A stretch of DNA of 64,000 nucleotides from Tolypeutes matacus. Its lineage: Eukaryota > Chordata > Mammalia > Cingulata > Chlamyphoridae. Positions 1-10,909 of this stretch are shown here, piece by piece (position 1 is the stretch's first letter; the number at the start of each line of letters is the position of its first letter). Both the position numbers and the translations under genes were made by a program. The notes beneath the pieces are model-generated. The model did not search any database. It saw only the letters and a list, made by a program, of their open reading frames with translations, and was not told where the DNA came from. Location of the stretch: contig JAKSZT010004976.1 in NCBI GenBank assembly GCA_026826555.1, forward strand, positions 8,593,658 to 8,657,657. The letters are read 5' to 3'.

Positions 1-649
1 TACCAAATCTTGGCTTTTTATATTGGAATTGAAATATACATTCTCCACAAAAAATATACTAAAGCAATAACATAATGAATCCTTTGGTGAAAGATGGATT
101 GTGGTTAAAAACAAATATGAGAACATTGTCTCATGAACTATAACAAGTATATTAACAGTAGTAACAGGATGTTAATAAATGGGTGGGTTGGAGAAAACTA
201 CACCAAATGTAAGAGGTTGGCTATAGTTAGTAATATTTTGACGATGCTCTTTCATAGTTTAGCAATTGTTTCACAACATTGTGTAAGGTGTGATAATGTA
301 TATGAGCCCTGTATGATGATATGCATATTTATATTGTAAGTTTGCCATGTATACTATACACTTATGTATATAGTGTATGGATGTTCATATATGAATGATA
401 AACTTCACTTTTAAAAAGTTTAAAAATATACTAAAGCAGGCAATGTAAAATTGTTTGATTCTATACCTTTCCAGGCTATATATAACAAGGGGAAATAACA
501 GAAAGTAGAAATTATTCAGTGTTTCCGTTAGCTTAATTTTCTTTTTTTTCTTTTTTTCTTTTTTGAGCAATTTAGATATACAGTGCTCCTGTTGGTTTCT
601 AGAGATTTTTCACAGTAGATTAATTGACTATGTCTGATGCTGTTCTCAG
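1..649 (+). other. SNX5: SNX5 intron with an L1 3'-end fragment
   Basis: Intronic DNA upstream of the exon at 650. About 90-345 resembles the 3' part of a xenarthran L1: the wording about clustered CTCATGAACTAT, repeated TTAATAATAGGATG-like text and ATATTTTGA recurs near 38,600-38,850. The rest is AT-rich, with a pyrimidine tract at 541-562. No other exon is visible, so the preceding SNX5 exon lies outside the window. Confidence 0.6.
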
Positions 650-809
650 GATCTCCTATACAGACGTACCAAAGCCCTCACTGACTATGAAAATTCCAAC
701 AAAGCTCTGGATAAGGCCCGGTTAAAAAGCAGAGATGTCAAGTTGGCTGAGGCACACCAGCAAGAGTGCTGCCAAAAGTTTGAACAGCTTTCTGAATCTG
801 CAAAAGAAG
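650..809 (+). CDS. SNX5: SNX5 coding exon (third from last), sorting nexin-5 BAR domain
   Basis: Reading from 650 in phase 0 gives DLLYRRTKALTDYENSNKAL and continues to an AHQQECCQKFEQLSES stretch, which I recognise as sorting nexin-5. SNX5 is a PX-BAR protein that works on endosomes with SNX1/SNX2 in tubule-based cargo retrieval. This segment is one of the long charged helices of the C-terminal BAR domain. The exon is bounded by an acceptor AG at 648-649 and a donor GT at 810-811, and it ends after the first base of a Glu codon. The paralogue SNX6 is less likely because the QQECCQKFEQLSES wording is that of SNX5. The frame is open and there is no sign of decay, so this is the real gene and not a retrocopy. 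Confidence 0.95.
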
Positions 810-1080
810 GTAAAGCAGGGAGAGTCTACTTTTTTATTTGGAAATAGTTTCAAGCTTTCAGAGCATCAAAGTGCACAAATGATGCACAGAATGTCCAGGT
901 GTACTTTACCTAACTGGAGGCATGCCTTCAGGATAGTCATGTCAACTTAAAAACTGTTCCATGGGCAGTGTCTTTGCTCATCTTATCCCTTTTCTACTCC
1001 AACCCTGGAATTAGCCATTTCTCCAAGGAGCTCTACTTTCTTTTACTGGGGAAGAGTAACCAATATCTGGATGTGCTCTT

Positions 1081-1267
1081 TTTTTTTTTTTTTTTTTTTT
1101 AAAGATTTTATTTATTCATTTATCCCCCTCTTGCTGCTTGTGCTCGCTGGGTCAGCCAACCACGCCGTGCGGGCGGGCCTGCCCCCACCAGGAGGCCCCG
1201 GGAACCGAACCCGGGGCCTCCCATATGGTAAACGGGAGCCCTACTGATTGAGCCACAGCCGCTTCCC
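1081..1267 (-). repeat. DAS-type tRNA-Ala SINE (long form) in SNX5 intron
   Basis: On the - strand it opens with GGGAAGCGGCTGTGGCTCAA (A box inside), then has a B box GGTTCGGTTCC and a tail ending in an A-run. It sits between copies of GGATGTGCTCTT at 1069-1080 and 1270-1280, a clean target-site duplication that marks retroposition. Antisense to SNX5. Confidence 0.92.
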
Positions 1268-2004
1268 TTGGATGTGCTCTTTTTGAAACGACTAAATCTA
1301 TTACAAGGGAAGGAACACACTTCAAAAATCCTTGCTGAATTGAAATCTTAGGTTATTATCTAGGCCAGAATTTAGTGGCTCTGACGATTTTAAAGGAGAT
1401 TAAAGAAAACCACAAAGCTTCGAATGTTGCCAGTTTAGATCTGTCTTTACTAGCTACGTTTTTTCCCCCTGTCCTTTGGTTATAACCTCTTGATTAAGAA
1501 TGTGAATCTTAGTGTATTCTACTTAGGAGTACAATATTCTTTAGTATGGAGGTGGATAGGTCTAAAACTGTATGCTTTCAGGTCAAGAGTTGTAGCTGAG
1601 CGCCTACTATAGTCAGTTGGACACACCAGCAATAATGCTGTGGGCAGGCATCATAGACAGGTTGGTGAGATGGGGTGCTGGCCTGCATGGAGGCCTGGAC
1701 AGAGGAGTTAAACTGGATGCAACATTGCAGGATAGGTGGGCAGCCAGGCATATTTAGTTGGGTGAGGGGTTGAAGTGGAGAGAAGCTCAGGAAGCAGGCT
1801 TGGAGCTACAGGAATGTGTATGACCTATAGCATCAGCCACGTATGGCCATGGAACAATTGAAATGGGTTGAGATGCTGGGCTTAGTACAAAAAAGATGTA
1901 AAATATCATTAGTTTTGATAATATATTTTATTTAACTCATAATGTCCAAGATATTGTTATCACGTGTTTAATAAAAAAAGTTTAATGTGGTTGCTTACGT
2001 GCTT

Positions 2005-2185
2005 TTTTAAAAAATAAGTTTTATTAAAGTATATCATTCATACCTGAACATATATAAATAATAAATGTATAGTAAAATTAACTTACCAAGCAAACATGCA
2101 TATCATCATACAGGGTTCCCATATAACACCACATCACCAATATTTTGCATTGTTGTGAAACATTTGTTATAATCTATTGTTCACA
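2005..2185 (-). repeat. L1 3'-end fragment (antisense) in SNX5 intron
   Basis: The wording AAGTATATCATTCATACCTG, the run through CATACAGGGTTCCCA, and TGTGAAACATTTGTTA are shared with 50,260-51,010. The two copies therefore belong to one dispersed family of L1 3'-end type. It is old and truncated and encodes nothing. Confidence 0.65.
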
Positions 2186-2650
2186 AGCCTTTATTGGACA
2201 GTTTTGTATAGGCAGCGAGACAGTAGAGTGAGTCTGCTCTTGAGTTTTTGAAGCACCAGTTTGAGCTACAGAAGGTTGTGTTTTTTTGTTTTGTTGATAA
2301 CCAGAAGAGTGTTGGCTAATGCTGGAATGCAGATCTTAATTAGCTGATAGAAGGAATTAGAGGGAGTGTAGGTCTTGACTTATCTAAATTTCAAACAAGT
2401 TAATTTTTAATTCTGGTGGTGGCCAAAGGAAAGGAAGAGATAGATGTGAAGGTGGTATGCCCTTACAGAAAAGCCAACTGAAAATGTGGGTAGTGGTTTT
2501 TACCCCTTTCCAAGTTTAGCAGATAAAGATGTTCCATTTAAAAACAATCCATAAAAACCCAAAAAGCCATTGGTGCAATTACATCTGACTGCAGATGAAA
2601 ATTGTTTAACTACTTTTTCAGTGAACTTCACTTTCTCTTCTTACATGTAG

Positions 2651-2736
2651 AACTGATAAATTTCAAACGGAAGAGAGTGGCAGCGTTTAGAAAGAATCTA
2701 ATTGAAATGTCGGAACTGGAAATAAAGCATGCTAGG
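2651..2736 (+). CDS. SNX5: SNX5 coding exon (next to last)
   Basis: The split Glu codon is completed at 2651-2652, and the frame continues LINFKRKRVAAFRKNLIEMS to the end of the exon at HAR. The acceptor is a pyrimidine-rich tract ending in AG at 2649-2650. The donor is a strong GTAAGT at 2737-2742. The exon is 86 bases long, so the 160-base exon before it leaves phase 1 and this one restores phase 0. The peptide is the conserved basic helix of the BAR domain and has no stops or frameshifts. Confidence 0.95.
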
Positions 2737-3019
2737 GTAAGTGTTTATTCTTCAAATTAATCCAGCAGCTCAAATTACCTATTTTTAAATTATTCCCTAA
2801 CATATCATACCACTGTCATCAGACAGAGGAGTTTTGCCTTGAGGTTTTATTCCCCTGTGGTATTTAGTAGATGGGAGCCACTTGGAGTTTTAAGTATTGC
2901 TTTTGTATAGAGCATTAATTCCTTTGTGGTTTTGGAAAGGAAGGCAGACTTACTCTTCTTTTATATATTTAATGTCTGTAGCTTAATTTCAGCAGGACAG
3001 AAAAAAACATACAGCAGTG

Positions 3020-3190
3020 TTTCTTAATGCTGGGTGCACCTTGGAATCTACTAGAGAGCTTAAAAAATTTTTTGGTGACCAGACCCATTAAATCAAAATT
3101 TCTGGGAGTGATTCCCCCAGGAATCTAGGTTAAGGCTCCCAGAGTGGTGCAATGCAACGTGTAGTCAGGGAGTCCCCTGCATTGGGTGCA
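3020..3190 (+). repeat. MER5A-like hAT element in SNX5 intron
   Basis: Starts near CAGTGTTTCTTAATGCTGGG and keeps the MER5 layout: TTGGAATC, AGAGAGCTT, a CAGACCCATT-type middle and AATTTCTGGGAGTG. This matches the ancient non-autonomous hAT (Charlie) element of placental mammals. It is strongly diverged and the ends are approximate. Confidence 0.55.
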
Positions 3191-3290
3191 GGGCCACATG
3201 AGGGAGCCCTTGGAAGCCACACCTTTGGTCACATGAGGACAAAACCTGACATGGGTTAAAGCAGAAAGATTTCTTAACATCCATGTATTT

Positions 3291-3478
3291 TTTTTTTTTT
3301 TTTTTTTAAAGATTTTATTTATTTATTCATTTATCCCCCCCTTGCTGCTTGTGCTCGCTGGGTCAGCTAACCACGCCGTGCGGGCGGGCTTGCCTTCACC
3401 AGGAGGCCCCGGGAACCGAACCCAGGGCCTCCCATATGGTAAACGGGAGCCCTACTGATTGAGCCACAGCCGCTTCCC
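3291..3478 (-). repeat. DAS-type tRNA-Ala SINE (long form) in SNX5 intron
   Basis: Same build as the copy at 1081-1267, also antisense to SNX5. A 15-base duplication (ACATCCATGTATTTT) flanks it at 3277-3291 and 3480-3494. The A-run (T on this strand) begins directly after the left copy. It lies about 370 bases upstream of the last SNX5 exon. Confidence 0.92.
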
Positions 3479-3844
3479 GACATCCATGTATTTTGAACCT
3501 TTTTTTTTTTTTTTTTTTTGACAATGTAGATGTGTGTTTATTCACCTGTTTCTAGAGTAGGTCCAAATCCTGTCATGACCATTTTTAGCAACTTTGTATC
3601 TAGTCTTTCAAGGCCTTAAACTTTATAGGAACTACTGGAGAAGTTATAGTAAGCAGAACTGACATTGCATCTGGAGCAAACCAATGGTGGGAGGAGATGA
3701 GAGTCCTCTTCTAGGACCCTTGTAGAGGGGAGAGTATTGCGGGGGGGGTTAAATTTAGTGGATTTGGGTTCAGTTCTTAGAGGTATATAGGAAGACTTAG
3801 ACTCTAAAGTTTATTTATTGGTCTCCCTTTTGCTTTTCTTCCAG

Positions 3845-3895
3845 AACAATGTCTCCCTTTTGCAAAGCTGCATCGACTTGTTCAAGAACAACTGA
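3845..3895 (+). CDS. SNX5: SNX5 last coding exon with stop codon
   Basis: The acceptor is a clear polypyrimidine tract ending CCAG at 3841-3844. The exon reads NNVSLLQSCIDLFKNN and then TGA at 3893-3895, the expected C terminus of SNX5. With the two exons upstream it gives 98 residues, matching the end of a protein of about 404 residues. It continues without a break into the 3' UTR. Confidence 0.95.
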   Translation, partial: NNVSLLQSCIDLFKNN

Positions 3896-4665
3896 TCTGC
3901 CTTTATTCTGAATGAAGTAAAGAGAGCAAATGTGAAAGCCAGCATCACTTGCACTTAAATCATTAGCCACAGAAGATTTTAGTTTTGGCTTTAGTTTAAA
4001 ATTGTGTGATTAAATATTTTGATTTCTAAAAAATCTTAACACTTAACCATGTTGGTTTAAAACTATTTTTATTGCATGTTACTTGGACATAACTAATCTT
4101 TTCCTTATGCATTTAATACCTCACATTGGGCAGGATCTAAATACTGGGTTCTCCTGTAATTTGTCTTTAGTTATTAAGAAAAGAGTTCAGGAAACATGTG
4201 CCTTCTGAAAACAAAAAAATTGCCTGGCACAGTTTGTTTAATTAATGTGTTACTGTGTCCACAGACTGAATATTTTAGGGTAGGGGTCGGATAGAAGAAA
4301 TTATTCAGCCTGTTAAAGGTAACAGATATTCCATTCCTTAATCAGGCAGTTTTTTTCTCCCTGTTAATCTCCTAGTGCTTTTAGTCACCTCAAGTGTTTA
4401 GTACTATTTGTACTATTACAAAAGCAAGAACATCTCATTTGTCTTTATACACTTTTTTCAGCTCCATTTTTGTAGTTGGGATTTAAATATTTTGAGGGGA
4501 GAGGAGTATCTAAGGATAGAGAAACAATATGGACTACTTGAAATGGCCAGATCTACATTCAGAACTGTGAGCCCCTCCCTCACTGGGAGTGGGGGATATA
4601 TTGTGTTTGGGCTTTTTTTTACATAGTGTAAAATTAAAATAATAAATCATGCTACTTTGTGGAGT
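3896..4665 (+). other. SNX5: SNX5 3' untranslated region
   Basis: AT-rich sequence runs from the SNX5 stop codon to a canonical AATAAA at 4641-4646, followed by a GT-rich stretch from about 4657. That combination is expected just before and after a cleavage site, so the transcript end is placed at about 4660-4670. An ATTAAA at 4009-4014 could serve as an earlier, weaker site. The end is inferred from signals only. The UTR holds no clear repeat insertion, unlike the introns. Confidence 0.75.
4641..4646 (+). terminator. SNX5: Poly(A) signal AATAAA of SNX5
   Basis: Canonical hexamer about 745 bases after the SNX5 stop codon, with a downstream GT-rich element (TTTGTGGAGTGTTTTTGTGG, about 4656-4676). 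It is the only canonical hexamer seen in the stretch after the stop codon. Confidence 0.7.
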
Positions 4666-4669
4666 GTTT

Positions 4670-6935
4670 TTGTGGACAGCAGGCCCAGTGTGTCTCCCAA
4701 GGCTGCAGGTGCTCTGAGCCTGGGCCCTGGTGGGACCATCAGTCTAGGCCAGGCCCTCCTGGGTCATGGTCCCCATGTGGGTTGTCTACCCAGAGTCCTG
4801 CGTGCCTTGGTCATGATATTAACAGCTGGAAGGCTACAGGCCAGTTGTTTTTTTCAGAAGGTCCCTAAATCTGGGTTTGTCTGCTTGTGGTTTGAGTCAG
4901 ATTTGCATTTTTGACAGGCTTTACATCCTGTGCCTCATATCAGATGCAGGTGGCCCCTTACTGTTGATGACGTTATTGTGGTATCTGCTGTGAGGTCTCT
5001 ACTGTGTTTACTTTTTGTCTTTGTATTAAGTAACTCATGGGAAGATACCTTGCGACAACTAAAAACATGCACTGCTTTTAGCATCTATTCTGAATTGGTT
5101 GCAAAATAGTGATATTTGAATACCTTGGGAGCATATTTTACATGTCACTGGCCTTCCCATTTACAGCTAGTTAAAACTATGGACCAGGCACAGTAGGTTC
5201 TACTACTTGGATTGGGAAACATGATGTGGCAAATATGTGAATGTGTAAACTCAGGCAGTTGTAACTATTCACCTTTTAGTGTGTAAAATAGGCCAGTGGG
5301 GCACCTGCTTCTGAGTCCTGGCTCACACCCCCTTGGAGCCCGCTGGATCTTCAGAGTGCATGCAGGGAGGACCTTAAAGATTGAAATGCAGACCTAGAAA
5401 TGTGTGGCACGATTCTAGATATGCTTACCTTCAAGAATTGTTTCAAGACCAATTTTTTAAAGTTATACCTAGGTTTGAGTATAACTCATGATACTCCATG
5501 GAGGTCTTGAGTGGGTCATGGATGTTTGTAGTCCTTCCCCACTGTGTCACTTTGCTGACTCTCGTGCAGTTGGCAAATGGCTCACATGCCATTTTTTAAC
5601 TTTGGTGAGCTGGCTGGATAGGAGCAGCCACTGTCCTCAAATGGATCAAATGTGTGCCTAAATGCTGAATTGTGTCCTACCTGCTGTAAATCTCATCGTG
5701 GGTAGAGAATGGTGAGCTGAAACGTGGAAAGCTTGAACCTGAGACCCAGGAAAGGTGTCCACATGGATCTTCTACAGCTGCTGGGGAGTCTTCCAGGAGT
5801 GCAGGTGGGTTTAGGATTAAATGTTATTTTGAAACATTTTGTAAAGGCCAATAGGTGGAATTCAGGCCATATTAAAAGACACAGGGGGGGGAGGGAGGCC
5901 AGCACAGCTCTTTTAAAGCTTCAGTATTCAGAGTGGTTGCCGTGCTTTTAGATTTTGGATTACTTTTTGAGAGACTGGTCAGCTAGCTATCCTCAGAAAA
6001 CCCACATATTCAGTTTACAGGGAACTCATCTTGAGAGCTGGTGTCCTAGAAGCAAATTAAGTGAATAGGAAGTGGTTTTAGAGATAGGTCATGCCTTATA
6101 AGGGAATCCTGTCACAACCAGCAAATTTGCATTATAGCACAAAAAAAGCACATTTCTTAGAGAAGACCACCTCTAGCCTGGAAAGCTTTGGAAGAAAATG
6201 AAGTCAGGCCTTCGTTGGTATTTAATGGTGACAGCACCTATAGTGGACAAGCTCATCCCACCCCGGGTTTATGCTTCACCCGCATTTTCCTGTGTCTGTC
6301 TGCTCAGCATTTGCCTTGCCCACTTCTGAGGTGAGGTTATGCCCAGACCCAGCTCCAAAATACGGATTTGCATTTGGGGGGTGATTTCAGCAGAAGAGCT
6401 TTGCACCATCGGCCCTTCACCTGTAGGGGGCAGAGGCAACGCAGAACAGCCAGCTGCCGCTGCTGGTGGGACCTCTGGGTGCAGCTGAAGGGAAACCCTG
6501 GCATTCTTACAGACTTGCGCAAATTATCATCTTCTAGCCAAAGTGCAGAGAGTAGCAGGAAGAGAAATACCATGCTGAGATTCCAAGGCATTCTGGGTCT
6601 TGTCTTCCCAGGAGAGCAGAGTTCCAACTCACTCAGGATTCATATGAGCCTCAGATTCCTCGTGACCCAAGGCAGCCTCCTTTGCTGAGGCTGCTTGTTG
6701 TGTTAGGGAACTCTTCTGGGGCTGGTGGAACAGCTAGAGGTAGTGGGGGTTAGGGCAGAGCCATGTGACTCGCCTGGAAGGAAGGGAGGACACAGCTGGG
6801 CCGTGACTGGTTATGAACTTAAGATAAGTGGAGACTCAGGTCCAGGAGGAACTTCCCTCTCCGTCCAACACAGGCACAAAGTGGTTCCTTACTGGAGGTT
6901 TCATGTGAAGGCTGTTTGCCTTTCTAATTTTTATT
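4670..6935. other. Intergenic stretch downstream of SNX5, no gene seen
   Basis: No DAS SINE, recognisable L1 or convincing exon is visible. Short open frames here (the longest about 106 codons, near 6368-6688) have no recognisable motif and no coding-type context. A G-run sits at 5883-5891. I see nothing more in it. Confidence 0.6.
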
Positions 6936-7135
6936 TCTGACTATAAAAGTAATACACGTAAGGAAGTGAAACAACACAAAATTGTATAAACTAGAAAATA
7001 AAGCTCTCATTTTCTCATCCCATAAGTAGCAGTTAAAATGTTGCCAGATTTTTTTCCTATCAATATATGTGTGTGTATTTTACAGAAGATGATTCCTGGG
7101 GCCAGTGTTTTGCTTAATTTCTGGAAAGACTAATT
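6936..7135 (+). repeat. Old mammalian repeat-like segment
   Basis: Text of the type TATAAAAGTAATACACGTA, GAAAATAAAGCTC, CAGTTAAAATGTTG resembles dispersed old L1-related repeats found across placental mammals. Assignment to a named family is not possible by eye. Confidence 0.35.
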
Positions 7136-7200
7136 CTAATTGGACGTAGTTATACTAGTACATCCTCAACTTTTAAGTGTGTTCGATTGTGGGACTTTTA

Positions 7201-7383
7201 TTTATTTATTTATTTTAAAGATTTTATTTATTCATTTATCCCCCCCCTGCTGCCCGTGCTCACTGAGTCAGCCAACCACGCCGTGCGGGCGGGCCCGCCC
7301 CCACCAGGAGGCCCCGGGAACCGAACCCGGGGCCCCCCATACGGCAAACGGGAGCCCCACTGATTGAGCCACAGCCGCTTCTC
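7201..7383 (-). repeat. DAS-type tRNA-Ala SINE (long form)
   Basis: Antisense copy with A and B boxes and a T-rich start made of TTTA repeats. The flanks repeat GTGGGACTTTTA at 7189-7200 and 7385-7396, a 12-base duplication. Body closely similar to the copies at 1081 and 3291. Confidence 0.9.
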
Positions 7384-7659
7384 AGTGGGACTTTTAAAAC
7401 ACTCAGAAAAAGAGCCTGTGATCCCAGCCTGCAGCACTCTGTGCTGCTGGTTCCTCTGAGCTCCTGCCTGCTTACATCAGTCATCTGGTGCACCCTCAGC
7501 TAAAGAAATGAAACACCTGTTTGCAGGATTTTTAACATAGGTCAAAGGGGAGGGATATTGGGGTGTAGCGCTATAGGGTTTCCCCTCAGGCTTGCAGCCA
7601 GAATGTTGTAGTGAAGGCTGGCCACTGCTGGTGTTTTCACATTGTTTGTTTATTACTGG

Positions 7660-7875
7660 TCTTATTTTTTTAACTTTTTATTTTGAAATACTTTCAAACA
7701 TATAGGACAGTTACAGAAATACATTTTGCCGCATTTTTTGTATCATTTTATCTAGCTAGCAATCCACTTGGGTCTACATTGTATATATATCGTGCTCTTG
7801 AACATTTTATACTATCATGTACATTTCTTAAGAACAAGGATATTTACTTAGATAACCACCTTAAGTGTGGCTAGC
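7660..7875 (-). repeat. Old L1 3'-region fragment (antisense)
   Basis: TTTTATTTTGAAATACTTTC, then ATATAGGACAGTTACAGAAAT and later CATTTCTTAAGAACAAGGATA are the well-known antisense wording of ancient mammalian L1 3' ends. It is diverged and truncated on both sides. Confidence 0.65.
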
Positions 7876-8770
7876 AAGTTTAAGAAATTTAAACATTGAT
7901 GTAAAGTTTATAGTCTATATTCTAGTTTTTTCATAAGTACCCATACTGTCCCTTTGAACCTTTTCTCCTTTGCTAGATCCCATTGAGGATCGTGTATTGC
8001 ATTTGTGATTGTCTCTGTAATTACTCTTTTTAAATTTTAGTTGTGGGAACATAAATACAATACGAACTTTCCCATCACAACCACTCCCCAGCATTCCATT
8101 CAGTGAGATTCATCACATTTACAATATTGCCAGTACTCTTACCACCTTCCATTACTAAAACTTTACTTTTTTCCTTAACAGAAGTCCTGCACCCATTTAG
8201 TTTCCCATTCTTCCTGCCCCCCACCCTGGCAACCTGTACTCTACTATCTGTCCATAAACTTGCATATTCTCTGATACTTTCTAATATTACTATGGGGCTT
8301 AATTTAGCATTGTAAATCTATAACACTCATTTACTTTGATACCAACTTAATTTCAATAGTATATACAAATGATGTTCTTAAACCCTTTGATCCCCCACCT
8401 TATTTGTTACAGTTCATGAGAGAACATTCTCATATTTGTTCTGTTTACTACACTCCTTTTTCTACTACCGGATTCCCTGTGATATTCTCTCTGATGCTTT
8501 CTCCTTCTGGGACTCCCTCAATGTGTATATTGGTATGCCTGATGGCATCCCACAGGTTCCTTAGGCTCTGTTCACTTCATTGTTCTTCTGGTGGTCATCT
8601 TTCATTTTCCTGATTTCCTTTAGTTCTTTGTCCATGTCTTCCTTTTTTGAACATATTCAGGCCCGTTTTTTAAAAAATCTTTGCATCTTTTAAAATCTGT
8701 GCATCTTTGAGCAAATTCATACCCATTTTTAAAAACATCTTTGGTAGGTCCTAGGTCCAGTCATGTTTTC

Positions 8771-9680
8771 TGTGACAGTTTATTACTTATGAATTCCAAA
8801 AAAAGATATTATCTTTGCAAATTGGTCTGTTCCTCTCAGCAATGATACCCTTTGACTGATTTAAATTCAAAGGCTTTACATTTACTTGATTAAATCAAAG
8901 TTAGGGCTTTGATTTGACCAGGTCATTAGGGCGACTCAGTTCAAGTGAACAGACAAATAGATACACACCCTATATTTTTTGTGTAACATTTATGTAATCT
9001 AAGTATCTTTAAAATTTTTTTTAATTATAAAAAAAATTAAAAAGATTAGAGGGAAAAAAGTTAATAAAAAAGAAGTAGAGGGAAGCGGCTGTGGCTCAAT
9101 CAGTAGGGCTCCCGTTTACCATATGGGAGGCCCCGGGTTCGGTTCCCGGGGCCTCCTGGTGAAGGCAAGCTTGCCCGCATGGCGTGGTTAGCTGACCCAG
9201 CGAGCACAAGCAGCAAGGGGGGGATAAATGAATAAATAAATAAAATCTTTAAAAATAAATAAATAAATAAATAAAAAAGAAGTAGATACACAGAGGAAGA
9301 GAGACAGCTTCATAGACAAAGCAGAGGCCCCAGGAAGAGAGATGAGCCATTTTCCTGATAGTTTACAGCTGACCTTGTGAAGAGACCAGAGCAGTTGAGC
9401 CTGGAAAGAAACAAGCCCTGGGAAGAGAGACAGCCCCATGCCAGTCTACAGCTGGGATTGGAAGAAGCTGGACCCACTGGGCCTTAAGAGGAAGGCTGAA
9501 CCATGGCAGACACCGCCCGCCATCTTGCTTCAACACATGGCAAGAGTTTGGTAAGGAAGTAACTATGAGTTGAACATTTTAGGGCCTTGTAACTAAGCTT
9601 TTACCCCAAATAGGTACCCTTTATAAAAACCAACAGGTTTCTGGTACTTTGCCTCAGCACCCTTTTGGCTGACTAATACA
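8771..9680 (+). mobile_element. Solo LTR, family A, with SINE inside
   Basis: Begins TGTGACAGTTTATTACTTAT and ends GCTGACTAATACA, so the ends are TG...CA. It is flanked by TTTTC (8766-8770) and GTTTC (9681-9685), a 5-base duplication with one mismatch. Related copies with the same ends lie at 13,640, 50,340 and 53,337. The region corresponding to the poly(A) signal reads CCCCAAATAGG here, so the signal is decayed. No internal viral genes are present, so it is a recombined single LTR. Confidence 0.75.
9080..9273 (+). repeat. DAS-type tRNA-Ala SINE (long form) inside LTR A
   Basis: Sense copy starting GGGAAGCGGCTGTGGCTCAA with B box GGTTCGGTTCC and a tail of AAAT repeats. AAAAGAAGTAGA is repeated on both sides (ending at 9079 and at 9286). 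It interrupts the LTR at 8771-9680 and is therefore younger than it. Confidence 0.92.
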
Positions 9681-10704
9681 GTTTCTAATGTTTTAATCTT
9701 CCCCTCTGCGTGTTTCTTTGTTTTGTAACCTTTGGTTGAAACCTGGACATGTTAATAGAGAAAGCAAACACCTTTCCCACTCTTTCCAGATTGACCTGTG
9801 TGACTGCTAAGGAGAGGGTTCTCCATAAAATGGATTTAGAGAATAGTTCCAGGCCAAAGGGTGAGGGGCTTTCTGATCCTTTCAGTGGCCTGTGTCTTGT
9901 CTTGGACATTTGCCTATGGCCCTAATATCTCTCCTGTTTACACGCAGTTCCTACACAGTTCTGAATGTCCCCTCTTCTCTTGAAAAGTTTCCTCAGGGTC
10001 CCGGGCACTGCACTGTATGTCCCATGCCAGCGTTTCCTTGCCCCAGGTAGTGTGATCTGACTGCTCGCCCACAGTGTTCTGTCTATAGGAGAACTCAGCA
10101 AACTGTCTTCTACACGCAAAGCAAGTTCTGGGACGGCGAGTACCTCACGTCACTACTGGAGAGATTGGGCCAGACACATGCGCACCCACACTATGCATGT
10201 GGTTCCTCGGCTTTCCTAGACTGGGGGTGGGCACTGGGAGTGCAGGCGGCTAGCGAGGAGCAGGTGAGGCATGGGCAGAGGCCAGCCAGGACCCTGCAAG
10301 ATCCAGCTGCGTGTAAGTGGCCTTTTCCTTGACCACAGCGCTTACCCTCTCCCTGCAATCCTTTAACTGTTTTCAGGAGCTTTGAAAAAAGATGTATCTG
10401 CCAGTTCTTGCTGGTTGTTCAAAGCGTCTGGCAGGGTGGGGGACAGAACCCTGAAGTGTCTCACCGTGCCATCTTGATCCAGGTGGGGCCCTTTACTGCC
10501 ATTTTATTGGGGTTTTGATATTGATGGAGATTCGCGCTTTTTTTCGGTTTGTCATGTCCCTTTCCCCGTTGCAAAACCTCAGCAAAGTGACAATCTAAGA
10601 TGAGGCAAGATCCCAAGACAGCAAATCAAAATGGTGCTGCTGGGCTGTTAGGCTGTGCATCATTTACTGGATTTGGAGCTGGTACATCTGGAAACTCGTG
10701 AAAT

Positions 10705-10896
10705 TTTTTTTTTTTTTTTTTTTTTAAAGATTTTATTTATTTATTCATTTATCCCCCCCTTGCTGCTTGTGCTCGCTGGGTCAGCTAACCACGCCATGCG
10801 GGCGAGCTTGCCTTCACCAGGAGGCCCCGGGAACCGAACCCGGGGCCTCCCATATGGTAAACGGGAGCCCTACTGACTGAGCCACAGCCGCTTCCC
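10705..10896 (-). repeat. DAS-type tRNA-Ala SINE (long form)
   Basis: Antisense copy preceded by a long T-run. TCGTGAAAT is repeated at 10,696-10,704 and 10,899-10,907. Nearly the same body as the copy at 9080, in the other orientation. Part of the 220-codon open frame on the - strand (10,785-11,447) is this SINE read through. Confidence 0.9.
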
Positions 10897-10909
10897 AATC
10901 GTGAAATAT

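Larger units (their letters stand above)
8020..10490 (-). mobile_element. Old L1/HAL1-like element: 5' region and part of ORF1 joined to 3' region
   Basis: Read on the - strand, the right end (about 10,485) carries CAAGATGG-type sequence as at L1 5' ends. The middle (about 8440-8650) has broken wording of the L1 ORF1 RNA-binding region (CCTGTGGGATGCCATCAGGC, then GGGAGTCCCAGAAGGAG). The left part (8020-8420) is a non-coding 3' region. No ORF2 reverse-transcriptase or endonuclease wording lies between them. The element is split by an LTR at 8771-9680. An internally deleted L1 is the alternative to a HAL1 (ORF1-only) element. All frames are broken. Confidence 0.5.

Noticed and set aside
1..3844. 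Intronic snoRNA in SNX5
   Set aside because: SNX5 is known to host SNORD17 in human, but I found no convincing C/D-box pair in these last introns; it is expected further upstream.
9250..9275. Short tandem AAAT array as a CRISPR-like or satellite repeat
   Set aside because: It is the tail of a SINE.
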